Source: JBLNBQ01 sp050260095 (GTDB taxonomy: Bacteria > Bacillota > UBA5301 > DYFA01). Taken from it: a stretch of 61,819 nucleotides of DNA. Made by a program: the position numbers and the translations under genes. The stretch covers positions 1 through 61,819 of the forward strand of contig JBLNBQ010000179.1 of the NCBI GenBank assembly GCA_050260095.1, written 5' to 3'. Shown here in pieces: positions 25,360 to 33,748 of the stretch. A model generated the notes under the pieces. That model saw only the letters and a program-made list of their open reading frames with translations, had not been told where the DNA came from and made no database searches. Position 1 is the stretch's first letter. The number at the start of each line of letters is the position of its first letter.

Positions 25360-26811
25360 ATGCCTGCGAGTAACGTCCGTCTGCCTGAAGATCAGTTCCT
25401 GGCCGCCCGCCAGGAGGTGCTCCCGGCTTGGCCGACGGGGGCCGAAGTCGACCTGGAGGAGGCCGTTTCATTTCACCGGAGCCTACCCCCGGCCAAGCTC
25501 TTTGCCGAGCGGCTCCGCGTGGCACAGCAGCGCGGGGAGACGCTCTGCCAGCCGCGCGCCGGCGTCGCTATCCTCGGGGAGCACATCAAGCTGCTCCAGT
25601 ACCTGCAAGACGAAGGCGAGGCCGACCTCCTCCCCTCGACCATCGACTCGTACACCCGCCAGAATCGCTACCGGGAGGCCCAGGCCGGGATCGAGGAGTC
25701 GGTGAAGCTCGGCCGTTCGATGCTCAACGGTTTGCCGGCGGTGAACTACGGGGTCGCCGCCTGCCGCTCCATCGTGGAAAGCCTGAACGTCCCCGTCCAG
25801 GTCCGGCACGGCACCCCGGACGCGCGCCTCTTGGCCGAGATCACCCTGGCGGCCGGCTTCACCGCCTTCGAGGGCGGGGGCATCTCCTACAACATCCCGT
25901 ACGCGAAAGACGTGCCGCTGGAGCGATCGATCGCCGACTGGCAGTACGTCGACCGGTTGTGCGGCTGGTATGCGGAACGCGGCATCGTCATCAACCGGGA
26001 GCCGTTCGGGCCGCTCACCGGCACCTTGGTCGAGCCGTCCCTTTCCCACGCGGTGGGGATCATCGAAGCGCTGCTCGCCGCGGAGCAGGGGGTGCGGAGT
26101 CTGACCCTTGGCTACGGCCAGTGCGGCAACCTGCTGCAGGACGTGGCCGCCGTCCTCACGCTTGGTGAATTGGCCCAAGAGTACCTCGCCCGCTTCGGCC
26201 ATACCGGGGTCGAGGTGACGACCGTCTTCCACCAGTGGATGGGCGGTTTCCCCCAAGACGAAGCCCGGGCCTTCGGTGTGATCGCCTGGGGGGCGGCCAC
26301 CGCGGCCTTGGCCAAAGCGACCAAGGTCATCGTGAAGACGCCCCACGAGGCGCTCGGCATCCCCACGCCGGAGGCCAACGCGGCCGGGCTCAAGGCGACC
26401 AAGCAGGTGCTCAAGATGCTGCGCGACCAGAGCCTCTCCGGCACCGCGGAGTTCCAGGCCGAATGCGACCTCATCCGGCGGGAGACTCGCAGCCTCTTGG
26501 AGCGGGTTCTGGAACTGGGCGAGGGTGACGTGGCGCAGGGGGCCGTGCGGGCCTTCGCAGCCGGGGTGCTCGATGTGCCGTTCGCCCCGAGCCGCTTCAA
26601 CGCCGGCCGGATCATGCCGGCCCGCGACGACACCGGTGCGGTCAGGTTCCTGGAGTTCGGCAACCTGCCGTTCGATGAGGAGATCAAGCGGTTCCACCGT
26701 GACCGGATTGCCGCCCGGGGAGCGAGGGAGAATCGCTCCCCCAGCTTCCAGATGGTCATCGATGATGTCTATGCCATCGGGAAGGGCATGTTAGTGGGGC
26801 GTCCGCGCTGA
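25360..26811 (+). CDS. glmE: Methylaspartate (glutamate) mutase, catalytic subunit E
   Basis: 483 residues, the TIM-barrel subunit of glutamate mutase, full length. Family segments include the glutamate-binding region QVRHGTPDARLLAEI and FEGGGISYNIPYAKDVPLE, plus TLGYGQCGNL, FHQWMGGFPQDEARAF and KTPHEALGIPTPEAN. It works with the B12 subunit at 22096. ATG with AGAGGGAGGA upstream. Confidence 0.96.
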   Translation: MPASNVRLPEDQFLAARQEVLPAWPTGAEVDLEEAVSFHRSLPPAKLFAERLRVAQQRGETLCQPRAGVAILGEHIKLLQYLQDEGEADLLPSTIDSYTRQNRYREAQAGIEESVKLGRSMLNGLPAVNYGVAACRSIVESLNVPVQVRHGTPDARLLAEITLAAGFTAFEGGGISYNIPYAKDVPLERSIADWQYVDRLCGWYAERGIVINREPFGPLTGTLVEPSLSHAVGIIEALLAAEQGVRSLTLGYGQCGNLLQDVAAVLTLGELAQEYLARFGHTGVEVTTVFHQWMGGFPQDEARAFGVIAWGAATAALAKATKVIVKTPHEALGIPTPEANAAGLKATKQVLKMLRDQSLSGTAEFQAECDLIRRETRSLLERVLELGEGDVAQGAVRAFAAGVLDVPFAPSRFNAGRIMPARDDTGAVRFLEFGNLPFDEEIKRFHRDRIAARGARENRSPSFQMVIDDVYAIGKGMLVGRPR

Positions 26812-26862
26812 TGGGCCGGTCTCAAGCAGGGAAACGGAGCCCGGTGGGAGAAAGATGAATAC

Positions 26863-26870
26863 TGTATACA
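26863..26870. promoter_or_regulatory. TGTATACA palindrome before methylaspartate ammonia-lyase
   Basis: A perfect 8-bp palindrome with near-symmetric flanks (ACTGTATACAAGT), 25 nt before the TTG start. GntR/FadR-type operators often have this kind of core. No such regulator is encoded in the window, so this is only a candidate site. Confidence 0.35.
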
Positions 26871-26895
26871 AGTGGCGATAGGGGAGGCAGTTGCG

Positions 26896-28158
26896 TTGAG
26901 CACCGACGTCACCATCGAACAGGTGATCCTTTCTCCCGGGCTATCAGGCTTCTATTTCGACGACCAGCGCGCTATCAAGGCCGGCGCCGAACAGAACGGG
27001 TTTTCCTATGAGGGCCAGCCGCTGACCCCCGGCTTCCGAGCGGTTCGCCAGGCCGGCGAATCCGTCTCCGTGCAGTTGGTCCTCTCCGACGGGCAGGTGG
27101 CCTACGGCGACTGCGCGGCGGTTCAGTATTCGGGCGTCGACGGGCGTGACCCGGTCTTCCTGGCCCGCGACTTCCTTCCGGTGATGGTCCAGGAAATCGT
27201 GCCGCTGCTGGTCGGGCGGGCGGCCACTGACTTCCGGCGCAACGCCGGCCTGGTCGACAAGCACCAGACCGGCACGGGCGAACGCCTCCACACGGCGATC
27301 CGCTACGGAGTGACCCAGGCCCTGCTCGACGCGGCCGCCCGCGCCCGCCACCTTACCATGGCGGAAGTGGTCGCGGCCGACTATGAAGGCTGCATCACTC
27401 CCTCGGCCCCGGTGGCCATCTTCGGCCAAAGCGGCGACGACCGCTACAACAACGCCGACAAGATGATCATCAAGCGCGCCGATGTGCTCCCCCACGGCCT
27501 CATCAACAACGTCGGCAAGCTTGGCCCTCAGGGAGAGAAGCTCGCCGACTACGTCCGCTGGCTGAACCATCGCATTCGGGAGCTGGGGGGCGAACACTAC
27601 CGGCCGACCATCCACCTCGACGTGTATGGCACCTTCGGGTTGGCCTTCGACAACGACCTGGACCGCATCGTGGGCTACATCGCCGAGCTGGAGAAGCTGG
27701 CCAAGCCGTATCCCCTGCGCATCGAAGGGCCGGTTGATCTCGGCAGCAAGCAGGCGCAGATCGACGCGTTGGCCGAACTCTGCCGGCGGCTCAGGAGCGC
27801 GGGCGTAAACGTGCAGATCGTGGCCGACGAGTGGTGCAACACCTACGAGGACGTGGTCGACTTCACCCAGGCCAAGGCGGGCGATATGGTCCAGATCAAG
27901 ACGCCCGACCTCGGCGGGATCAACAACTCCATCGAGGCGGTGCTCTATTGCCGGGCCAACGGCATGGGCGCCTACCTGGGCGGGACCTGCAACGAGACCG
28001 AACGGTCAGCCCAGATCTGCGTGCACGTCGCCCTGGCGACCCGGCCCGTCCAAATCCTGGCCAAGCCGGGCATGGGCGTCGACGAGGCGTTCGAAGTGGT
28101 CTACAACGAGATGCAGCGCACGATCGCTCTGGTGCGGGCGCGTCGCACCAGCCGGTAG
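26896..28158 (+). CDS. mal: Methylaspartate ammonia-lyase
   Basis: 420 residues of the enolase superfamily. Recognisable segments are GFYFDDQRAIKAG, KHQTGTGERLHTAIRYGVTQ, DVYGTFG, the metal-binding IEGP and ADEW, and QIKTPDLGGINN, which carries the catalytic lysine. It removes ammonia from 3-methylaspartate to give mesaconate. TTG 26896 was chosen because GGGGAGG lies eight bases before it and because the product then starts near the family's usual N-terminus; the frame is open 24 bases further. Confidence 0.95.
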   Translation: MSTDVTIEQVILSPGLSGFYFDDQRAIKAGAEQNGFSYEGQPLTPGFRAVRQAGESVSVQLVLSDGQVAYGDCAAVQYSGVDGRDPVFLARDFLPVMVQEIVPLLVGRAATDFRRNAGLVDKHQTGTGERLHTAIRYGVTQALLDAAARARHLTMAEVVAADYEGCITPSAPVAIFGQSGDDRYNNADKMIIKRADVLPHGLINNVGKLGPQGEKLADYVRWLNHRIRELGGEHYRPTIHLDVYGTFGLAFDNDLDRIVGYIAELEKLAKPYPLRIEGPVDLGSKQAQIDALAELCRRLRSAGVNVQIVADEWCNTYEDVVDFTQAKAGDMVQIKTPDLGGINNSIEAVLYCRANGMGAYLGGTCNETERSAQICVHVALATRPVQILAKPGMGVDEAFEVVYNEMQRTIALVRARRTSR

Positions 28159-28191
28159 GCCTCGGGCCGGTCGCGGTAGGGGGGATAAGGC

Positions 28192-29124
28192 TTGTTCGTC
28201 GGGCTCGACCGGGCGGTTTACTTTGCCCCCCGGGGGCGGAAACGGCTCATGTTTCTGGGCAACCTGGTGGCGCAGCGCTACCTCAACCCGGAGGATCATC
28301 TCATCGGGCTGATCGGCGACGCAGGGGCGGGGAAATCCCTGCTCATCAGGGGAATGTTCCCCGGCCTCATCCTCACCAACGACGACGACGGGATCAACGT
28401 GCGCCCGGCGCCCATCCTGGCCGATGCCGAGGTGGGGTACTTCCGGACGCACACCTACCACCTCGACGTGCGCTTCGAGGCCGCCTTCACGCCATACCCG
28501 GTGATGGCCGCCGCCATCCAGGCCGCCCTCCGGCAGCATCGCCGGGTGGTGGTCGAGCACTTCGAACTGCTCTTTCCCACCCTCCAGATGAATGCGGAGG
28601 TGCTGATCGGGATCGGCGAGGAGGTCATGGTCTACCGGCCTGGCGTCTTTGGACCGCACCCGCAGCGCGTGGCCGATGTCGTCTTCGCCTCGCTCAAGTA
28701 CCGCAAAGCGGCCCACTCCGCGGAGGACCTGACGACCCTGGCTTTCGAGCAGTTGGGATACCCGGTCCCCGACGTCCATTCCGACGTCCGGCGGGGCTTC
28801 CTGCTCGAGTTCCCGCGCCCGCCCCGGGAGCTTGACCTCGATGCCATCGAGGCGACCGTGCGCGACTTCATCGCTCGCGACGTGCCGATATGCTACGAGG
28901 ATGACGAGCATATTAGGATTGGCGGCGTCCTTCATGCCTGTTCCGGGCCGCGCCTCCACGTCCGTTCGGCCGCGGAGATTGGCGATTTCCGGCTCATGAA
29001 GGATTTCCTCTATGATCCTATAACTCACCTGTATCTCCTGGCCGGGCTGGTCGGCGAGGCAGCCGTCCACCCGCCGGAGCCGGTGGGGCACAGCCCGGAG
29101 GAGGTTTTTCATGGAACGCCCTGA
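28192..29124 (+). CDS. P-loop protein with a C-terminal AlaRS second-additional-domain-like segment
   Basis: 310 residues from a TTG start; function unknown. A Walker A sequence is clear at residues 42-49 (GDAGAGKS), followed by GMFPGLILTNDDDGINVRP, and a hydrophobic VVVEHFELLFP at 119-129. Near the C-terminus C250-SGPRLHVRSAAEIG resembles the CGGTHV..TGEIG zinc-site segment of the second additional domain (SAD) of alanyl-tRNA synthetase, with further histidines at 240 and 248. From memory, genes annotated 'alanine-tRNA synthetase second additional domain' occur next to glutamate mutase operons in other Firmicutes. It follows mal by 33 bp and overlaps rph by 14. Possible roles (amino acid or phosphate-linked control of glutamate fermentation) are inference. 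Confidence 0.7.
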   Translation: MFVGLDRAVYFAPRGRKRLMFLGNLVAQRYLNPEDHLIGLIGDAGAGKSLLIRGMFPGLILTNDDDGINVRPAPILADAEVGYFRTHTYHLDVRFEAAFTPYPVMAAAIQAALRQHRRVVVEHFELLFPTLQMNAEVLIGIGEEVMVYRPGVFGPHPQRVADVVFASLKYRKAAHSAEDLTTLAFEQLGYPVPDVHSDVRRGFLLEFPRPPRELDLDAIEATVRDFIARDVPICYEDDEHIRIGGVLHACSGPRLHVRSAAEIGDFRLMKDFLYDPITHLYLLAGLVGEAAVHPPEPVGHSPEEVFHGTP

Positions 29125-29890
29125 TGGTCGCCGGCCAGACGAACTGCGCCCGGTCAAGTTCACCCGCAACTTCCTGAAGCACGCCGAGGGCTCCTGCCTG
29201 ATCGAGGTGGGGGAGACGAAGGTGCTCTGCGCGGCCTCGCTCGAGAGCAAGGTGCCGCCCTGGCTGCGGGGGAACGGGCAAGGCTGGGTGACCGCCGAAT
29301 ACGCGATGCTGCCGCGGGCGACCGGCACCCGGACGCCCCGCGAGCGGAGCACCGGCAAGCAGAGCGGGCGGACGCTGGAGATTCAACGCCTGGTGGGGAG
29401 GTCGCTCCGGTCGGTGATCGACCTGACGGCCCTCGGCGAGCGCACCATCTGGCTCGACTGCGACGTGATCCAGGCCGACGGTGGCACCCGGACGGCCTCG
29501 GTCACCGGCGCCTTCCTCGCCCTTGCCGACGCCTTGCTCACCATCCGGCGCGACGCAGGGTGGGAAAGGCTGCCGCTCACCGGGTTCCTGGCGGCTACCA
29601 GCGTTGGGATCGTCGAAGGCGAGCCCCGCCTGGATCTGGCCTTCGCTGAAGACTCCAAGGCCGATGTCGACATGAACGTGGTCATGACCGACCGCGGCGA
29701 GTTCGTGGAGGTGCAGGGGACGGGCGAAAGCCGGCCCTTCAGCCGGGCCGAGCTGGATGGGCTCCTGGGCTTGGCGGGCGAGGGGATCAGCCGGCTCATC
29801 GCCCTGCAGAAAGAGGCGCTCGGCGAGGCGGCCGCGCTGGTGGGAGGCTGGAAGAGTGGCAACCGTCCTCGTGTTGGCGTCGCGGAATAG
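29111..29890 (+). CDS. rph: Ribonuclease PH
   Basis: 259 residues, tRNA 3'-end phosphorolytic exonuclease. Motifs: RPDELRPVKFTRNFLKHAEGS at the start, VTAEYAMLPRATGTRTPRE, QRLVGRSLRSVIDL, DCDVIQADGGTRTASVTGA and DLAFAEDSKADVDMNVVMT. The ATG has GGAGGTTTTTC upstream inside the preceding gene. It overlaps rdgB, the usual partner, by 35 bp. Confidence 0.97.
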   Translation: MERPDGRRPDELRPVKFTRNFLKHAEGSCLIEVGETKVLCAASLESKVPPWLRGNGQGWVTAEYAMLPRATGTRTPRERSTGKQSGRTLEIQRLVGRSLRSVIDLTALGERTIWLDCDVIQADGGTRTASVTGAFLALADALLTIRRDAGWERLPLTGFLAATSVGIVEGEPRLDLAFAEDSKADVDMNVVMTDRGEFVEVQGTGESRPFSRAELDGLLGLAGEGISRLIALQKEALGEAAALVGGWKSGNRPRVGVAE

Positions 29891-30458
29891 ACACAAGTGC
29901 GAAGAACTGCGGCAGCTCCTCAAGGGCCTGCCGGTCGACTTGAAGCTCCTCTCCGACTATCCTGGCGCCCCCGACGTGGAGGAGGACGGCGAGACCTTCG
30001 CGGAGAACGCGATCAAGAAGGCCCGGGCGGCGGCTGAGTTCACCGGCGAGTGGAGCCTGGCCGACGACTCGGGGTTGGTGGTCGACGCGCTGGGCGGGGC
30101 GCCCGGCGTCCACTCGGCGCGGTTCGCCGGCGAACCCCGGAGCGACGCCCGGAACAACCAGAAGCTCCTCCGGTTGCTGGAAGGCGTGCCGGCGGAACGC
30201 CGCACGGCCCGCTTCAAGGCGGTCATCGCGCTGGCCGGCCCCCACGGCGAGCTCGACGTGGTCGAGGGGACGGCCGAAGGACGGGTCATCGAGGAACTGC
30301 GCGGGGCGGGCGGCTTCGGGTACGACCCTCTCTTCCTCTTCCCCGAACTCGGACGGACGATGGCGGAACTCAGCCCGGCCGAGAAAAACGAACTCTCGCA
30401 CCGGGGGCTGGCTGTAAAAGCCCTGCTCGGGCGCCTCGAGGAACGGTTCGGCGCCTGA
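29856..30458 (+). CDS. rdgB: XTP/dITP pyrophosphatase (RdgB/HAM1)
   Basis: 200 residues from GTG 29856 (GGGAGG eight bases upstream, inside rph). Motifs: VLASRNRHKCEEL, EEDGETFAENAIKKA, LADDSGLVVDALGGAPGVHS, GGFGYDPLF and ELSPAEKNELSHRG. It hydrolyses non-canonical purine triphosphates. The rph-rdgB pair followed by tRNA genes is a common arrangement. Confidence 0.96.
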   Translation: MATVLVLASRNRHKCEELRQLLKGLPVDLKLLSDYPGAPDVEEDGETFAENAIKKARAAAEFTGEWSLADDSGLVVDALGGAPGVHSARFAGEPRSDARNNQKLLRLLEGVPAERRTARFKAVIALAGPHGELDVVEGTAEGRVIEELRGAGGFGYDPLFLFPELGRTMAELSPAEKNELSHRGLAVKALLGRLEERFGA

Positions 30459-30470
30459 ATGCGTCCGCCG

Positions 30471-30500
30471 TTGACTGCCGGGCGCGGCCGGTGCTATCAT
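30471..30500 (+). promoter_or_regulatory. tRNA-Pro promoter
   Basis: TTGACT (30471-30476), 18-nt spacer, TATCAT (30495-30500) with an extended TG-C (30492-30494). TSS would be about 12 nt before the tRNA. Confidence 0.75.
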
Positions 30501-30519
30501 AGGGATGCATCAGGCGAGG

Positions 30520-30596
30520 CGGGGCGTAGCGCAGTTTGGTAGCGCATCTGCTTTGGGAGCAGAGGGTCGCAGGTTCGAATCCTGTCGCCCCGACCA
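30520..30596 (+). tRNA. tRNA-Pro (TGG)
   Basis: Acceptor CGGGGCG (30520-30526) pairs with CGCCCCG (30586-30592), A73, encoded CCA 30594-30596. Anticodon stem TCTGC/GCAGA, loop TTTGGGA with TGG at 30554-30556. T-loop GGTTCGAATCC is intact. Confidence 0.97.
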
Positions 30597-30607
30597 CCAC
30601 TTGAGGG

Positions 30608-30637
30608 TTGCAGAAGGCCGGCTACCTGTGCTATCAT
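30608..30637 (+). promoter_or_regulatory. Promoter for tRNA-Arg and tRNA-His
   Basis: TTGCAG (30608-30613), 18-nt spacer, TATCAT (30632-30637) with extended TG-C (30629-30631); the GTGCTATCAT block is identical to that of the tRNA-Pro promoter. Confidence 0.7.
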
Positions 30638-30665
30638 GAGTAGGCTGGCCGGAAAGCGAGAACAT

Positions 30666-30741
30666 GCGCCTGTAGCTCAGTGGATAGAGCAGCTGCCTTC
30701 TAAGCAGCGGGCCGCAGGTTCGATTCCTGCCAGGCGCGCCA
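30666..30741 (+). tRNA. tRNA-Arg (TCT)
   Basis: Acceptor GCGCCTG (30666-30672) pairs with CAGGCGC (30731-30737), G73, encoded CCA. Anticodon loop CTTCTAA with TCT at 30699-30701; stem GCTGC/GCAGC. Confidence 0.97.
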
Positions 30742-30759
30742 GTTCCTCGCAAGCCGTAT

Positions 30760-30837
30760 GGTGGGTATAGCTCAGTTGGTTAGAGCGCCAGGTTGTGGCC
30801 CTGGAGGCCGTGGGTTCGAGTCCCACTACTCACCCCA
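30760..30837 (+). tRNA. tRNA-His (GTG)
   Basis: Acceptor GTGGGTA (30761-30767) pairs with TACTCAC (30827-30833). G at 30760 is the extra G-1 that pairs with C73 (30834), the tRNA-His identity feature; CCA is encoded. Anticodon GTG at 30795-30797. Confidence 0.97.
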
Positions 30838-30846
30838 AAGATTCAG

Positions 30847-30876
30847 CGCCGCTTCTGCCAGAAGCGGCGTTTTTTT
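30847..30876 (+). terminator. Intrinsic terminator after the tRNA cluster
   Basis: CGCCGCTTC pairs with GAAGCGGCG around TGCCA, followed by seven T (30870-30876). The strongest terminator in the window. Confidence 0.92.
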
Positions 30877-30911
30877 GCTGCTTAGGGGAAGGCTAACGCA
30901 CAGGTGAGACA

Positions 30912-32636
30912 GTGGCACACTCCCGCAAGCCCCCGAAGCAGCCGAATTCGCTGACCGACGCCATCCGGCGCCTCTGGAAGGCGAGCGATCCGGAGGCTGA
31001 GCCCCGGCCGACCGAGTTCTCCCTGGGCAACCGGCCGGCGCACCCGTCGAACCCTCCCGCGCCGGAGAACACTGAGCCGGATCTCTCCCGGAGCCTGGAG
31101 GACAACTTGGCCCGGCTCAGGCAGGCGCTTCACGCCGACCTCAATTCCGACGTGGTCTTCCGCCAGTTCGAACTCGGTTTCAAGAAGCCCCGCCGCGCCT
31201 TCCTCCTGTACGTGGAGGGCCTGGTGGACAAGGCGACGGAGAACCAGTTCATCCTGGAGCCCCTGATGCTGCTGGTCCGGCTCCGCCCCGAACTGCCGGA
31301 GGGCGAAATCATCCGCTGCCTGGCGGAGCACCTGACGCCGGCCACCTCGACCAGTATCGAGCAGAACCTAGGCTCCGTCATAGACAAGGTGCTGACCGGC
31401 ATCACGGCCCTGTTCGTCGAGGGGAGCGCGGAAGCGCTGCTCATCGAGACGAAAGGCTGGAAGATGCGGAGCATCGATAAGCCTTCCTCCGAGCCGGCAG
31501 TCCGCGGGCCGCAGGAAGCGTTCACCGAGACCTTGCGGGTCAACACCGCCCTTGTCCGCCGCAGATTGCGCACCAAGGACCTGGTCGTGGAGGCGCTGCC
31601 GGTGGGAAACCTCAGCAAGACCGACGTCGCCCTCATCTACATCCAGGGGCTCACCAACCCCAAGCTGGTAGAGGAGGTTCGCCGGCGGCTGCGGGGCATC
31701 AAGATGGATTATGCCGCTTCCAGCGGCATGATCGAGCACATGCTCGTGGATCATCCCCACAGCCCGTTCCCTCAGGTGATGCCGACCGAGCGCCCGGACC
31801 GGGTGGCGGCGTCCGTGGCGGAGGGCTACGTCGCAGTCATCGTGGACACCTCTCCCTTCGCGCTGGTTCTTCCGGCCACCTTCACGAGCGCGATCCATAG
31901 CGCCGAAGACTATTACATCCTGTGGCCGCTGGCCTCGTTCGCCCGCCTGATCAGGGTGGCGGCCATGCTCACCTCCTTGCTCCTGCCGGGCTTCTATATC
32001 GCCGCTGTGAGCTACCACTCCGAGATGCTGCCGACCCCGCTGCTCCTGGCCATCGCCGGCAGCCGGCTGACCATCCCTTTCCCGCTCTGGCTGGAGGTTC
32101 TCATAATGGAGTTCTCCTTCCAGCTGGTGCGCGAGGCTGGCGTCCGGATTCCGAGCGTCATCGGACCGACCATCGGCATCGTGGGCGCGCTCATCCTGGG
32201 ACAGGCCTCGGTGGCTGCCAACCTGATCAGCCCCATCCCAGTGGTGCTGGTGGCGCTCACCGCCCTGGGCTCCTTCTTGGTGCCCAACTATCAAGCCTCC
32301 TACACTCTCCAGGTCGCGCGCTTCGCCATTATCGTGGCCGGGTCGGTCTTCGGCTTCTACGGCATCGTGCTCGCGGTCTACGTGATGTCGCTCCACCTCG
32401 TCAGCCTCACGAGCTTCGGAGTGCCGATGGTTTCCCCGGTCGGCCCCTACGAGCCTGGCTCGGGCGACCTGATCCTGGTCCAGCCGACTTCCTCCTTCGA
32501 GACCCGTCCCAGCTTCCTGCGCCCGGTGAAGGAGCGGAAGCAGCCGAACATCTCCCGCCAGTGGGACATGCCCGAACCAACCTCCGGGCAGTCGACCGCG
32601 GGACAAGAGGAGAGCGACCGTGAGCCCTCTGATTAG
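30912..32636 (+). CDS. gerA: Spore germination receptor subunit A (GerA family)
   Basis: 574 residues. A long polar N-terminal region with the GerA-family core (AFLLYVEGLVDKATENQFIL, VDKVLTGITALFVEGS, TETLRVNTALVRRRLRTKDL, VALIYIQGLTNPKLVEEVR) is followed by about five membrane helices from residue 310 (ALVLPATFTSAIHSAEDYY, RLTIPFPLWLEVLIMEFSFQLVREAG, GPTIGIVGALILGQASVAANL). It forms the germinant receptor in the inner spore membrane with GerB and GerC. GTG start 36 bp after the tRNA terminator. Its stop overlaps gerB by 17 bp. The presence of gerABC is direct evidence for a spore-former. Confidence 0.95.
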   Translation: MAHSRKPPKQPNSLTDAIRRLWKASDPEAEPRPTEFSLGNRPAHPSNPPAPENTEPDLSRSLEDNLARLRQALHADLNSDVVFRQFELGFKKPRRAFLLYVEGLVDKATENQFILEPLMLLVRLRPELPEGEIIRCLAEHLTPATSTSIEQNLGSVIDKVLTGITALFVEGSAEALLIETKGWKMRSIDKPSSEPAVRGPQEAFTETLRVNTALVRRRLRTKDLVVEALPVGNLSKTDVALIYIQGLTNPKLVEEVRRRLRGIKMDYAASSGMIEHMLVDHPHSPFPQVMPTERPDRVAASVAEGYVAVIVDTSPFALVLPATFTSAIHSAEDYYILWPLASFARLIRVAAMLTSLLLPGFYIAAVSYHSEMLPTPLLLAIAGSRLTIPFPLWLEVLIMEFSFQLVREAGVRIPSVIGPTIGIVGALILGQASVAANLISPIPVVLVALTALGSFLVPNYQASYTLQVARFAIIVAGSVFGFYGIVLAVYVMSLHLVSLTSFGVPMVSPVGPYEPGSGDLILVQPTSSFETRPSFLRPVKERKQPNISRQWDMPEPTSGQSTAGQEESDREPSD

Positions 32637-33732
32637 GCAGGGTCACATCGGGGCCACGGAGGCGACCGTGATTCTCGCGACGGCGGTCGGCGGCAAGCTC
32701 CTGTTCATCTCCCGGACCGCCGCGGAGGCGGCCGCGACAGCCGGGTGGATGCTGCCGCTCATCAACGCCGTGGTGGCGTTTCTCTTCTTCTGCCTGGCGG
32801 TCCGGGTCTTCGACCCCGAGTCCTCCGAAGGGCTGGTGGAACAGTACGAGCGCCAGGCCGGTCTCTTGGGAACGCTCCTGGTGCTCGCCGTCGCGCTCGA
32901 CTTCCTGCTGCTCGAGGGGCTCACGATCCGCCGGTTCGGCGCCGAGACCCGTACCATCATCCTGCCCACCACGCCGGTCATCTTCATTGAACTGGTAGCC
33001 TTCATCGCCATCTCCTACGCCGCCGCGCTGGGGATCGAAAGCCTCGGCCGCGCCTCGATGCTCTACGGCGTCCCGATGGCCATCACCGTGCTGGCGCTGT
33101 TGGTGGTCGCCATCGCCCGGGCCCGGCCCGGCAACCTTTTGCCCCTGCTCGGCAACGGGCTCCGGCCGCTGCTCTACAGCGGAACGCTGGGCGGGTTCTA
33201 CCGCGAACTCTGGGTCCTGCTGGCCATGTGGCCGTACCTGCGGGAACGCCACCAGATGCTGCGGATAGGCGCAATCGGGGTTGCGCTGACCGGGGTGCTG
33301 CAGTCTCTGGTGGTGGCCGTGACCCTGGCGGTGATCGCCATGCCGGCCACGACGCGCCTGCCGTTTCCGGTGGCCGAGATCGCCCGGGCGGCCCAGCTGG
33401 GGGAGTACATCAGCAATCTGGAGGCGGTCTTCACCTTCCTGTTGGCCTTCGTCGTGCTGCTGCACCTCTCGATGATCTACTGGACCGTGCTGCTGCTGAT
33501 GGCGGACCTCCTGCGCATCCCGAACTACCGGCAGCTTGTCCCCATCGCCTCCATGGCGGTGCTGGCAGCTTCACTCCTGCCGAAAGGGCTCGCGGAAACG
33601 CTGACGCTTGGCGAGCAGATTCGTCATTTTGGCTCCCTCGTCATCTACCCGCTGCTGGTCGTGGTCTGGCTGGTGACACTGGTCAAACGGCGGCGGCGCG
33701 GGAAAGGGAAGGAGGCGGGCGGTCCTGCCTAG
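32620..33732 (+). CDS. gerB: Spore germination receptor subunit B (GerB/APC-type permease)
   Basis: 370 residues with about ten transmembrane helices of the endospore germination permease family, starting with the short polar ISxxQ-like segment (IRQGHIGATEATVILATAVGGKLL) of GerB proteins, and ending in a basic tail (KRRRRGKGKE). In related receptors this subunit binds the germinant amino acid or sugar. GTG start overlapping gerA. Confidence 0.92.
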   Translation: MSPLIRQGHIGATEATVILATAVGGKLLFISRTAAEAAATAGWMLPLINAVVAFLFFCLAVRVFDPESSEGLVEQYERQAGLLGTLLVLAVALDFLLLEGLTIRRFGAETRTIILPTTPVIFIELVAFIAISYAAALGIESLGRASMLYGVPMAITVLALLVVAIARARPGNLLPLLGNGLRPLLYSGTLGGFYRELWVLLAMWPYLRERHQMLRIGAIGVALTGVLQSLVVAVTLAVIAMPATTRLPFPVAEIARAAQLGEYISNLEAVFTFLLAFVVLLHLSMIYWTVLLLMADLLRIPNYRQLVPIASMAVLAASLLPKGLAETLTLGEQIRHFGSLVIYPLLVVVWLVTLVKRRRRGKGKEAGGPA

Positions 33733-33748
33733 ACGGAGGCTGCTGTCC

